This document shows, piece after piece, positions 18,584 to 26,733 of a DNA stretch of 64,000 nucleotides (its first letter is position 1; every line of letters begins with the position of its first letter). The position numbers and the translations under genes are program-made. The stretch lies in NCBI RefSeq assembly GCF_004341885.1, contig NZ_SLVX01000016.1, positions 1 to 64,000 on the forward strand, read 5' to 3'. The notes under the pieces were generated by a model, which worked only from the letters and a program-made list of their open reading frames with translations, was not told the DNA's origin and ran no database searches. Source of the stretch: Shinella granuli (GTDB taxonomy: Bacteria; Pseudomonadota; Alphaproteobacteria; Rhizobiales; Rhizobiaceae).

Positions 18584-19480
18584 TCAGGCCGACGCGCCGG
18601 CGCGTCCTGCCGCCAGGGCCTCGCGCAGCAGAAGATCGGTCAGGGCGAACATGTCGGCAAACCAGCGGTCCGCCGCATGCCACATATTCGCCGTCAGACG
18701 GATGTCGTGGCCGCCGCGCGTGGCGGTCGTCAAGAGCCCGGCGTCACGCGCCGCCTCGATGATGCGCCGGACATGGGTGCGCGACACGCCCGTCTGCATG
18801 GCAAGCCGCTGATAACCGGAACCGATGAGGCCATCACGGCCCTCGCAGCCGCCGCGCAGCAGGATGAGCAGGATCATGTAGCCGCAATCATGGGCGAAGA
18901 AGGGTGCAAGCGGCAGGTGGCGGCGGATGATCCGGCTGAGGCCCGGCAGGTGCGGCAGCGTCGCGCGACGCATGGCACGGTGCAGGTCCGGTGCAAGCGG
19001 ACCCTTGTGACCGTCCGTCGGCGAAAGGCCGAATTCGGAAAGGCCGCTGACAAGCAGGCCGAGAATGCCGGCATCGCGCGCAAGAAGAGCGGCGCTGGGA
19101 ACGAGCAGCCGCACGCGCCGGTCCGATGCATGGGGCTGCTGCGTCAGGAAACCGTATTTGCGCAGACAGGAGACCTGCGCCTCGACCCGGTTGCGGCTCG
19201 CCACGCCAAGTTCCGTCACCTCGCGCTGCAGCCGCCCGAGCGTCAGCCAGGTGGAGGATTGCGCCATGTCCTGACCGGCATGCAGCGAGAGCGCTGCGAG
19301 ATAACAGAGGAACCGGCCTTCCTCCAGGATGAGCCGGTTGAACAGGTGGTTGCCCTCATAAAGCGCAAGCTTGCCGGCGATCAGACGGTCCCGCGCCGCG
19401 GCAAAACCCGGCGCATTCAGGAATTCGAACGGCGGCACCTGGAAGACCAGCGCGCTGTCGACAAAGGAAACCTGATCCAT
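18584..19480 (-). CDS. Putative transcriptional regulator with two winged-helix-like segments
   Basis: A 298-residue protein. Two helix-turn-helix-like stretches are visible: one near residues 85-115 (TELGVASRNRVEAQVSCLRK), followed by YGFLTQ and a basic wing; and one near 225-260 (QRLAMQTGVSRTHVRRIIEA), followed by GLLTTATRGGHDIRL. The first 80 residues have no recognisable domain. I cannot assign a named family. It faces away from the AraC-type gene across 255 bp and may regulate it or the polyamine operon. Confidence 0.6.
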   Translation of the reverse strand: MDQVSFVDSALVFQVPPFEFLNAPGFAAARDRLIAGKLALYEGNHLFNRLILEEGRFLCYLAALSLHAGQDMAQSSTWLTLGRLQREVTELGVASRNRVEAQVSCLRKYGFLTQQPHASDRRVRLLVPSAALLARDAGILGLLVSGLSEFGLSPTDGHKGPLAPDLHRAMRRATLPHLPGLSRIIRRHLPLAPFFAHDCGYMILLILLRGGCEGRDGLIGSGYQRLAMQTGVSRTHVRRIIEAARDAGLLTTATRGGHDIRLTANMWHAADRWFADMFALTDLLLREALAAGRAGASA

Positions 19481-19735
19481 ACCTCTTCCCCGATCCGGAA
19501 CGATGCGCCCTCTGTTGTGGTTGTCGCGGCATCGCGGGCCTGAATGACCCTTTATTTTCCATGGGGTTGCAGCCCGATGAAACTGTCAATTGTATTACTA
19601 AGCCCAATCGGCATTATGAGACGGGAGGCCAAAAGAATGAGACACCGTGCCAAGCCGGCGAATTTCCGGGAGCCTTCGTCCGTCCTTGCCTCTTGATCGG
19701 CAGGACCGCCCGTCATCGAACCGTCGCGAGAGAAA

Positions 19736-20785
19736 ATGAGTCCCGTCGCCAAGCTGCCCTCCAACTCCGTCCTTGCCGAAGCCGGCGCGGATTGCCGTCG
19801 GGAAAGCCAGCTCTTCGCCGAGACGCTCGATCCCGTCTTCCGCACGACCATGGCGACGCCGGAGCGGCTCGACGATTTCCGGGCCAGCCTCGCCACCTAT
19901 TTCATGGGGCCGGCCCTGTTCTTCGCGGCCGAAATGCTCGGCACGACCTATCGCTTCGCACGCGACCCCGGCCGCATCGCCCGCAGCGGTCTGGACCTCA
20001 TCTTCGTGCAGGTGACGCTGGACGGCAGTGACATGCGCACGGTCAACGGCGAGACGATGCTGGTGGAGGCGGGCGACATCTCCCTCTTCGACCTCTCGCG
20101 CCCCATGCAGGCCGAGACCCAGCATTGCCGCAACCTCACCCTCGTGCTGCCGCGCCACCTGCTCTTCGGCAAGGACGCGCAGACCGACGCCCTGCACGGC
20201 CTCCTCCTGAAACGCTCGACCAGCACCGCACGGCTGATCGGCAGCCACCTGCGCGCCCTGTTCGCGGATCTGACGGACATCACCCCGGACGAGGCGCCGG
20301 CCATCGTCACCGCCACGGCCAACCTCGTCAGCAATCTCGTCGCCCCCCAGATCGCCGAACGCAGCCTGCCCTCGCCCACGGTGCGCGGCGCCGTCCTCAT
20401 GGAAATCCGCCGCTATATCGAGCAGAGCCTCGCCTTGCCCGATCTCGGGCCGGAGCATCTGTGCAAGGTGTTCGGCCTGTCGCGTGCCTCGCTCTACCGG
20501 TTGTTCGAGCCGATCGGCGGCGTCACCGACCATATCCGCAGCCGGCGCCTGCGCGCCGCCTTCGACATGCTGGTGGACGAGCGCAAGCGTACCGTCGGCG
20601 AGATCGCCTATGCCTGCGGCTTTTCCGACATCTCCGCCTTTTCGCGCGCCTTCCGGCACCAGTTCGGCATGAGCCCGCGCGAGGTGCGCGAGATGGGCGA
20701 GCGCGGTCCGCTCGCCCTCGGCTCCGCCGAAAAGCAGGCGGCCGCCTCTGTGCACGACTGGCTGCGCATCGTCAGCGCGCTTTAG
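19736..20785 (+). CDS. AraC-family transcriptional regulator
   Basis: A 349-residue protein with a ligand/oligomerisation domain at the N terminus (AraC-binding-like, residues about 40-200) and the double helix-turn-helix C-terminal domain at about residues 225-325. The latter includes LCKVFGLSRASLYRLFEPIG and IAYACGFSDISAFSRAFRHQ followed by FGMSPREVR. It lies 89 bp upstream of the aminotransferase operon on the same strand, so it is the natural candidate regulator of polyamine or amine catabolism. The ligand is unknown. Confidence 0.88.
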   Translation: MSPVAKLPSNSVLAEAGADCRRESQLFAETLDPVFRTTMATPERLDDFRASLATYFMGPALFFAAEMLGTTYRFARDPGRIARSGLDLIFVQVTLDGSDMRTVNGETMLVEAGDISLFDLSRPMQAETQHCRNLTLVLPRHLLFGKDAQTDALHGLLLKRSTSTARLIGSHLRALFADLTDITPDEAPAIVTATANLVSNLVAPQIAERSLPSPTVRGAVLMEIRRYIEQSLALPDLGPEHLCKVFGLSRASLYRLFEPIGGVTDHIRSRRLRAAFDMLVDERKRTVGEIAYACGFSDISAFSRAFRHQFGMSPREVREMGERGPLALGSAEKQAAASVHDWLRIVSAL

Positions 20786-20821
20786 CTCTTCCGGCACGCA
20801 TCTTGTCGTTTGACACTTGAA

Positions 20822-20848
20822 ATCACATCAACCAATATGTGATCACAT
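20822..20848. promoter_or_regulatory. Three-half-site palindromic operator upstream of the aminotransferase gene
   Basis: ATCACAT (20822-20828), ATGTGAT (20837-20843) and ATCACAT (20842-20848) form two overlapping palindromes: one with an 8-base spacer and one perfect 12-mer ATGTGATCACAT. The array ends 26 bases before the chosen ATG at 20875, so it would cover the promoter or the transcription start. The binding protein is not known. Confidence 0.5.
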
Positions 20849-20874
20849 TTCTTGAGGATTTGCTGGAGAACGGG

Positions 20875-22248
20875 ATGGAGAGGGCGAACCTGGAGGCGCG
20901 TGCCCGCGCGCTCATCGAGGCGGAGACGGAGGTTTTTCGCGCGCGGCGGCCGCGTTCGGCGGCGGCGCATGAAGAGGCGACATCCGGTTTCTTCGACGGC
21001 GTGCCGCAGCACTGGATGCTCGACTGGCCGACGCCCTTCCCCCTCGTCGTCGACCAGGCCAGCGGCGCCGAACTTGTCGACATCGACGGCAACCGCATCG
21101 TCGACGTCTGCCTCGGCGACACCGGCGCCATGTTCGGCCACGGCCCCGCGCCGGTTCTCGAAGCCCTGAAAAATGCCGGCACGCGCGGCCTCACCACCAT
21201 GCTGCCCTCTTCCGACGCCGCGGCGGTCGGCCGCCTGCTGGTGGAGCGCTTCGGCCTGCCGCGCTGGCAGCTCGGCGCCACCGCAAGCGACGCCAACCGC
21301 TTCGCCATCCGCGTCGCCCGCGCCGTCACCGGCCGGGCGAAACTCCTCGTCTTCGACGGCTGCTACCATGGCGCGGTGGACGACACGCTGGTGGACCTCG
21401 TCGACGGCAGGACCGTTTCCCGTCGCAACCTGCTCGGCCAGGTGCGCGATCTCGGCGAACTCACCGTCTCGATCCCCTTCAACGACGAGGCGGCGCTGGA
21501 AAAGGCGCTCGCCGCGCAGGACATCGCCTGCGTGCTCGCAGAGCCCGTCATGACGAATTGCGGCATGATCCCGCCCGCCCCCGGCTTCCATGCCGCGCTG
21601 CGGCGCCTGACGCGCGCGGCCGGCACGCTGCTGCTCATCGACGAGACGCACACCATCTCCACCGGCCTTGGCGGCTACAGCAAGGTGCACGGCCTTGAAC
21701 CCGATCTCATGGTGATGGGCAAGCCGATCGGCGGCGGCGTACCGGTCAGCGTCTGGGGCATGACCCAGGCGATCTCCGACAGGCTGCACGTCATCCGCCG
21801 CGAGCAGAGCGGCCACGGCCATTCCGGCATCGGCACGACGCTGTCGGGCAGCGCGCTGCAGCTCGCCTGCCTGCGCGCCTGCCTCGAACAGGTGATGACC
21901 GAGGAGGCCTACCGCATCATGCAGGCGCGCGCCGACCGCATCGAGGCCGGCTTCAAGGCAGCCATCGCCGCCGCGGGCCTCGACTGGACCGTCGCACGCG
22001 TCGGCGCGCGGCTGGAGGTCGTCTTCTCGCCGGTCCCCGTGCGCAACGCCGCGGAGGCGCGGGCCGCCGCGTCGGACACGATCGAGGCGGCCCTGCATCT
22101 TTCCATGCTGAACCTCGGCTATCTCCTGACGCCCTTCCACAACATGGTGCTCGTCAGCCCCGCCCTTTCGGAACAGCAGGCCGACGGTCTCGTCGCGGCC
22201 TTCGCGACCGTCACCGGACGCCTTGCGGAACGGAGGGCCGCCGCGTGA
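20875..22248 (+). CDS. Class III PLP-dependent aminotransferase
   Basis: About 457 residues of the class III fold, closest in style to glutamate-1-semialdehyde aminomutase-like and omega-aminotransferases. Visible marks are VDIDGNRIVDVCLGDTGAMF, FDGCYHGAVDD, IDETHTISTG and the PLP lysine in DLMVMGKPIGGG. It should move an amino group from an amine or amino acid to a keto acceptor. I prefer the ATG at 20875; the GTG at 20839 lies inside the palindromic operator. Its TGA overlaps the GTG of the next gene (GTGA). With the glutamine-synthetase-like and acetylpolyamine amidohydrolase genes it forms a likely polyamine catabolism operon. Confidence 0.87.
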   Translation: MERANLEARARALIEAETEVFRARRPRSAAAHEEATSGFFDGVPQHWMLDWPTPFPLVVDQASGAELVDIDGNRIVDVCLGDTGAMFGHGPAPVLEALKNAGTRGLTTMLPSSDAAAVGRLLVERFGLPRWQLGATASDANRFAIRVARAVTGRAKLLVFDGCYHGAVDDTLVDLVDGRTVSRRNLLGQVRDLGELTVSIPFNDEAALEKALAAQDIACVLAEPVMTNCGMIPPAPGFHAALRRLTRAAGTLLLIDETHTISTGLGGYSKVHGLEPDLMVMGKPIGGGVPVSVWGMTQAISDRLHVIRREQSGHGHSGIGTTLSGSALQLACLRACLEQVMTEEAYRIMQARADRIEAGFKAAIAAAGLDWTVARVGARLEVVFSPVPVRNAAEARAAASDTIEAALHLSMLNLGYLLTPFHNMVLVSPALSEQQADGLVAAFATVTGRLAERRAAA

Positions 22249-23633
22249 GCCGCGACCGCGCCACCCGTCCGCCGGAGGCCGCCGACATTTCGGAGGCCGA
22301 AGCGTTCCTCGCCGCCCATCCCGAAATCACCGCGTTCGACCTCGTCCTGATCGACCTCAACGGCATCGCGCGCGGCAAGATCATCCGGCGGCACGAGCTG
22401 CTGGCGATCTTCCGCTCAGGCCGGCACCTGCCCGGCTCGATCCTCGGCCTCGACGTGACGGGTGAGGACGTGGAGGAAACCGGCCTCGTCTGGTCGGACG
22501 GCGACGCGGACCGGCGTGCCTGGCCGGTTGCCGGTTCGCTCGTTCCCCTGCCCTGGACGTCCCCGCCGCGCGGCGAACTGCGCCTCGCCCTCTTCGAGCT
22601 CGACGGCACGCCGATGGCAGCCGACCCGCGCCATGCGCTGGCCCGCCAGGTGACGCATCTGGAGTCCGACGGTTTCCACCCCGTGCTCGCCTACGAGCTG
22701 GAATTCTACCTGCTCGACCGCGAGCGCGCGGCCGACGGCACCTTCCAGCCACTGCGCCTGCCGCTTTCCGGCGAACGGCCGGATGGCATCCAGGTCTATG
22801 GCGTCACCGAGCTCGACCGGCTGGAGCCCTTCATCGACGCCGTCTATCGCGGCGCGGAGGCGCAGGGCCTGCCCGTCGAGACGATGATCTCGGAATATGC
22901 GCAGGGCCAGTTCGAGCTGACGTTGCGCCATGGCGCGGCGCTGCGCGCCGCCGACGACCTTGCCATGCTGAAGCGTCTCCTGCGCGCCCTCGCCGTGCGC
23001 CACGGCATGATGGCCTGCTTCATGGCAAAGCCCTTCGCCGGCCGTGCTGGCTCCGGCATGCATGTGCATGCGAGCCTTGCCGATGCCGGAGGCGTCAATC
23101 GTTTCGCCGACCAGGGCGAGGCGCTCTCGCCCCTCCTGAAACAGGCCGTCGCCGGCCTGCTGGAAACGATGCACGAATCCATGCTCGTCTTCGCCCCGCA
23201 TCTCAATTCCTGGCGCCGCTTCTCCGCCCAGAGCTATGCGCCGACGACGCCGACCTGGGGCACCAACAACCGCAGCGTCGCGGTGCGCATTCCGGCCGGC
23301 TCGCCCGCCGGGCGCCATCTGGAACAGCGCGCCGCCGGCATCGATTCCAACCCCTATCTCGTCGGCGCCACCGTGCTTGCCGGCATGCGCAAGGGCATTC
23401 TCGACCGGGCCGACCCCGGCCCCGAAACGACGGCCTATGCGGAAAATGCCGGCGACGCGCTGCCGCCGGACTGGCGCAGCGCCATCGAGGCCGCAGCCCG
23501 CTCCGCCTTCCTCAAGGAGGCGCTCGGAGAGCGGCTGCACCACGTCTTCCTCGCCCTCAAGCGCGCCGAATACCGCCGCTTCGCCGCGGAAGTCACTGCG
23601 CTCGAACGCACGCTCTATGGTGAAGTCGTCTGA
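22245..23633 (+). CDS. Glutamine synthetase family protein (gamma-glutamylpolyamine synthetase-like)
   Basis: A 462-residue protein of the glutamine synthetase superfamily. Conserved parts are LIDLNGIARGKIIRRHELL (N-terminal beta-grasp), YELEFYLLD with metal-binding glutamates, AQGQFELTLRH, AGSGMHVHASL, and NRSVAVRIPAG near the active-site arginines. Many paralogues with this N terminus attach glutamate to putrescine or other amines (PuuA, GlnA3-type enzymes) rather than to ammonia. The GTG start at 22245 overlaps the previous stop. Substrate is inferred from the neighbours. Confidence 0.87.
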   Translation: MSRDRATRPPEAADISEAEAFLAAHPEITAFDLVLIDLNGIARGKIIRRHELLAIFRSGRHLPGSILGLDVTGEDVEETGLVWSDGDADRRAWPVAGSLVPLPWTSPPRGELRLALFELDGTPMAADPRHALARQVTHLESDGFHPVLAYELEFYLLDRERAADGTFQPLRLPLSGERPDGIQVYGVTELDRLEPFIDAVYRGAEAQGLPVETMISEYAQGQFELTLRHGAALRAADDLAMLKRLLRALAVRHGMMACFMAKPFAGRAGSGMHVHASLADAGGVNRFADQGEALSPLLKQAVAGLLETMHESMLVFAPHLNSWRRFSAQSYAPTTPTWGTNNRSVAVRIPAGSPAGRHLEQRAAGIDSNPYLVGATVLAGMRKGILDRADPGPETTAYAENAGDALPPDWRSAIEAAARSAFLKEALGERLHHVFLALKRAEYRRFAAEVTALERTLYGEVV

Positions 23634-23635
23634 TC

Positions 23636-24670
23636 ATGAAAACCTTCTATACCGCCGACCATCACCTGCATCACAGCGGCATGGAACTGTCCTTCGGCCG
23701 CATCGTCGAGACCTTCGAGAAACCGGAGCGCGCCGAAATCGTTCTCAGGCGCGTCAAGGAGGTCGGCCTCGGCCCGGTGATCGAACCCGCCGCCTACGAC
23801 CGCGCGGCCATCGAGCGTGTCCACACGCCGGACTATCTCGATTTCCTGCAGAACGTCTTTGCCGAATGGCGCGCCGCCGGCCGCGACGGCGAGGTCTGGC
23901 CCTATAGCTGGCGCCATCGCTCGATGCCGATGCTCGACGCCCCGCCGTCCGGCCTCGATGCGCGGCTTTCCTACTATTCCTTCGACATGGCGGGCTCGAT
24001 CACCGGGACCACCTGGCAGGCCGCCAGGCGCGCCGCCGACACGGCGCTGGCCGGCGCCGATGCCGTGTTGTCCGGCGAGCGCGCCGCCTTCGCGCTCTGC
24101 CGCCCGCCCGGCCACCATGCCGGCCGCGATTTCTTCGGCGGCTACTGCTATCTCAACAATGCCGCCATCGCCGCCCAGCGCTTCCTCGACAACGGCCACG
24201 CCCGCGTCGCGATCTTCGACATCGACTACCACCATGGCAACGGAACGCAGGAGATTTTCTACGACCGCGACGACGTTCTGCTGGCGAGCCTGCACGGCGA
24301 CCCGGATTTCGAGTTTCCCTTCCACCTCGGCTATGCCCGCGAGCGCGGGACCGGCCGGGGCGAGGGCTTCAACCTCAACTATCCCCTCCCCGCCGGCACC
24401 GGCTGGCTCGAATGGCAAGCCGCTTTCGAGGATGCGCATGCACGGATCGGCGCCTACGCCCCGACCGCCCTCGTCATCTCGCTCGGCGTCGATACATTCA
24501 AGGAAGACCCGATCTCGCAGTTCAAGCTGGAAAGCGAGCATTTCCTCGCCATCGGCCGCCGCATCGCCGACCTTGCTCTCCCGACACTCTTCGTCATGGA
24601 AGGCGGCTACGCGGTGGACGCCCTCGGCGTCAACGCGGTGAACGTCCTGCAGGGTTTCGCGGGCGCCTGA
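23636..24670 (+). CDS. Acetylpolyamine amidohydrolase / histone-deacetylase family
   Basis: A 344-residue zinc deacetylase with the length typical of acetylpolyamine amidohydrolases. Catalytic residues are visible: the tandem histidines H160-H161 in RPPGHHAG, zinc ligands D197 and H199 in FDIDYHHGNGTQ and D286 in SLGVDTFKEDP, and the catalytic tyrosine Y325 in MEGGY. It should remove acetyl groups from N-acetylputrescine, -cadaverine or longer amines in the cytoplasm. It starts 2 bp after the ligase gene, so deacetylation, gamma-glutamylation and transamination are probably co-expressed. Confidence 0.92.
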   Translation: MKTFYTADHHLHHSGMELSFGRIVETFEKPERAEIVLRRVKEVGLGPVIEPAAYDRAAIERVHTPDYLDFLQNVFAEWRAAGRDGEVWPYSWRHRSMPMLDAPPSGLDARLSYYSFDMAGSITGTTWQAARRAADTALAGADAVLSGERAAFALCRPPGHHAGRDFFGGYCYLNNAAIAAQRFLDNGHARVAIFDIDYHHGNGTQEIFYDRDDVLLASLHGDPDFEFPFHLGYARERGTGRGEGFNLNYPLPAGTGWLEWQAAFEDAHARIGAYAPTALVISLGVDTFKEDPISQFKLESEHFLAIGRRIADLALPTLFVMEGGYAVDALGVNAVNVLQGFAGA

Positions 24671-24673
24671 CGG

Positions 24674-24961
24674 TCAAAGAGTGTCTGGCCATTCCCCCGC
24701 GCCATGCTGCACGAAGAGAACGTCGATGCGGGTTTCCAGCACACGATAGGCGACGATATAGGTTCCCGGCACGACGAGCTCTCGCGTTCCCGCGATCTCA
24801 CCGGGTCGCCCGATGAAGGGATTGTCGGCCAGCAGGCGCCGGGTGCGGCTGTGGATAGCCGTTACGATGCGCGCTGCAGCGGCAGGATTGCGCACGGCGA
24901 TATAGTCGCCTATCGCCTCAAGCTCCCGAAGATAACGACGGGTCCAGACGACTTACGCCAT
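24674..24961 (-). pseudogene. ParE/RelE-like toxin gene interrupted by a stop at codon 3
   Basis: The frame starts ATG GCG TAA at 24961-24953 and then continues as VVWTRRYLRELEAIGDYIA and RNPAAAARIVTAIHSRTRRL, ending near the C terminus with VAYRVLETRIDVLFVQHG. That is a whole ParE/RelE-superfamily toxin of about 95 codons, except for the in-frame TAA as codon 3. The ATG is 6 bp after the antitoxin stop, the normal place for the toxin start. The only downstream start in frame is a GTG at 24895, which would drop the first beta strand and helix. The gene is probably inactive or a recent loss. Confidence 0.75.
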
Positions 24962-24967
24962 CGACGA

Positions 24968-25204
24968 TCAGCGCGCCGCATATTTGTTGAGGACGAGCGC
25001 GATCTCCTCCTCGCTCGCAAAGTCGCCGCGCTCCGCATCGGCAAGGCCTGCCTCGACGCCCTCGATCCATTTTTCCTGCCAGGCAAGCGAGCGACCATGC
25101 GCCAGCGCATCCTCGATGATCTGCCCGCGGGTCAATGACGACCGTGCCGCCAGCGCATCGATGCGGCGATCAAGGTCCTTGGAAATGTCGTCACGCTTGT
25201 CCAT
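24968..25204 (-). CDS. CopG/ParD-like ribbon-helix-helix antitoxin
   Basis: A 78-residue protein with an N-terminal ribbon-helix-helix pattern (ISKDLDRRIDALAARSSLTR, then GQIIEDALAHGRS) and a charged C-terminal tail that in relatives binds the toxin. I prefer the ATG at 25204, giving MDKRDDIS, over the in-frame ATG at 25219. It precedes the toxin remnant with a 6-bp gap, as in type II toxin-antitoxin operons where the antitoxin is first. With the toxin broken it may persist only as a DNA-binding protein. Confidence 0.75.
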   Translation of the reverse strand: MDKRDDISKDLDRRIDALAARSSLTRGQIIEDALAHGRSLAWQEKWIEGVEAGLADAERGDFASEEEIALVLNKYAAR

Positions 25205-25246
25205 GCCGCATTCTCGCATGAACCCTGCTGCCCCCGCCAGCCCCGC

Positions 25247-26395
25247 TCAAAGGTCGGTATGCAGGTTCTTCCGCGACAGGTTCTTCACGTCGCGTTCGCC
25301 GCAGAGCGCCAGGGTGACGTCGAGTTCCTTGCGGATGATCTCGAGCGCGCGGCGCACGCCGGCCTTGCCGCCGGCGCCGAGGCCGTAGAGGAAGGGGCGG
25401 CCGATATAGGTGCCCTTGGCGCCGTGGCAGAGCGCCTTGAGGACGTCCTGGCCGGAGCGGATGCCGCCGTCGAGATGGACCTCCATCCGGTCGCCGACGG
25501 CATCGACGATGCGCGGCAGCATGCTGATCGAGGAGGCGGCGCCGTCGAGCTGGCGGCCGCCATGGTTGGAGACGATGATGGCGTCGGCGCCGCTGTCGAG
25601 CGACATGCGCGCGTCCTCCTCGTCGAGGATGCCCTTGAGGATGAGCTTGCCGCCCCAGCGGTCGCGGATCCATGCGATGTCCTTCCAGGACAACTGCGGA
25701 TCGAACTGTTCCGACGTCCAGGAGGAGAGCGAGGAGAGGTCCGTCACGCCCTTGGCGTGGCCGACGATGTTGCCGAAGGTGCGGCGCTTCGTGCCGAGCA
25801 TGTCGAGGCACCAGAAGGGCCGTGTCGCCATCTGCCAGACGTGTTTCGGCGTGAAGCGCGGCGGGGCGGAGAGGCCGTTGCGCAGGTCCTTGTGGCGCTG
25901 GCCGAGGATCTGGAGGTCGAGCGTCAGCACCAGCGCCGAGCAGCCGGCCGCCTTGGCCCGGTCGATGAGGTTGTGGACGAAATCCTTGTCCTGCATCACG
26001 TAGAGCTGGAACCAGAAGGGTTTCGACGTGACGGAGCGCACGTCCTCGATCGAGCAGATGCTCATGGTGGACAGCGTGAAGGGCACGCCGGCCTCCTCCG
26101 CCGCCTGCGCGGCGAGCATCTCGCCATCGGCATGCTGCATGCCGGTGAGCCCGGTCGGCGCGAGCGCGACGGGCATCGACACCGCCTCGCCGATCATCTC
26201 GCTGGCCAGCGAGCGGTTGGTCATGTCGACGAGCACGCGCTGGCGCAGCTTGACCTTGTGGAAATCGTCCTCGTTGGCCCGGTAGGTGCCCTCGGTCCAG
26301 GCGCCGGAATCCGCGTAGTCGAAGAACATCTTCGGCACGCGGCGGCGCGCCCGGTCCTTGAGGTCCGCGATCGTCAGGGCCTGGTCTACGCTCAT
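25247..26395 (-). CDS. lldD: FMN-dependent alpha-hydroxy acid dehydrogenase (L-lactate dehydrogenase type)
   Basis: A 382-residue (beta/alpha)8 FMN enzyme. Typical segments are MFFDYADSGAWTEGTYRAN, MPVALAPTGLTGMQHADGE, FWFQLYVMQDKDF, the catalytic histidine in IIVSNHGGRQLDGA and the FMN-phosphate loop in HLDGGIRSGQDVLKAL. It oxidises L-lactate or a related 2-hydroxy acid and passes electrons to the respiratory chain. The ATG at 26395 gives the family N terminus MSVDQALTIADLKDRARRR; the frame is open further upstream. The paralogue glycolate or mandelate oxidase cannot be fully excluded. Confidence 0.88.
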   Translation of the reverse strand: MSVDQALTIADLKDRARRRVPKMFFDYADSGAWTEGTYRANEDDFHKVKLRQRVLVDMTNRSLASEMIGEAVSMPVALAPTGLTGMQHADGEMLAAQAAEEAGVPFTLSTMSICSIEDVRSVTSKPFWFQLYVMQDKDFVHNLIDRAKAAGCSALVLTLDLQILGQRHKDLRNGLSAPPRFTPKHVWQMATRPFWCLDMLGTKRRTFGNIVGHAKGVTDLSSLSSWTSEQFDPQLSWKDIAWIRDRWGGKLILKGILDEEDARMSLDSGADAIIVSNHGGRQLDGAASSISMLPRIVDAVGDRMEVHLDGGIRSGQDVLKALCHGAKGTYIGRPFLYGLGAGGKAGVRRALEIIRKELDVTLALCGERDVKNLSRKNLHTDL

Positions 26396-26591
26396 GCTGT
26401 CTGTCCTCGCATCATCCGGCTTTTCGGGGTCGCATCCTTTTACGAGGGGGCGCACAGGCCTGCAACGGCTTCCTGCCGGTTTCGGGAGGAAACATGCATC
26501 CTCATATGAATGAGATATTCAGGAATAAAGAATGATGCAACCGCGCTGTCAATGTGCATTTTCTGGCCGGCGGTCGATGCAGCGGAAAATC

Positions 26592-26726
26592 GCCCTCCCG
26601 GCGGACCGCAGGGCAAGCGCATATGAAATGCAATCGTCGCCACGGCTCCCTTCTCCCATCGGGGGAGAAGGGGCTGCGGCATCGTCCTGCCCCACATGCA
26701 CTTGCCCTGCGGTAGTCCAGGAGGGC
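26592..26726. repeat. RIME/MITE-like palindromic intergenic element
   Basis: About 135 bp with nested inverted repeats. The outer arms are GCCCTC (26592-26597) and GAGGGC (26721-26726). The next arms are ACCGCAGGGCAAG (26605-26617) and CTTGCCCTGCGGT (26701-26713), a perfect 13-mer. The central hairpin is CCCTTCTCCC (26648-26657) and GGGAGAAGGG (26663-26672), a perfect 10-mer with a 5-base loop. It fills the gap between the aldolase and lldD genes and has no coding capacity. The architecture recalls the intergenic mosaic elements described in Rhizobium, but I cannot confirm the family. Confidence 0.6.
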
Positions 26727-26733
26727 GAAAGCC

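Noticed and set aside
20839-20874. GTG at 20839 as the start of the class III aminotransferase
   Set aside because: It lies within a perfect palindrome likely to be an operator; the ATG at 20875 is a better start.
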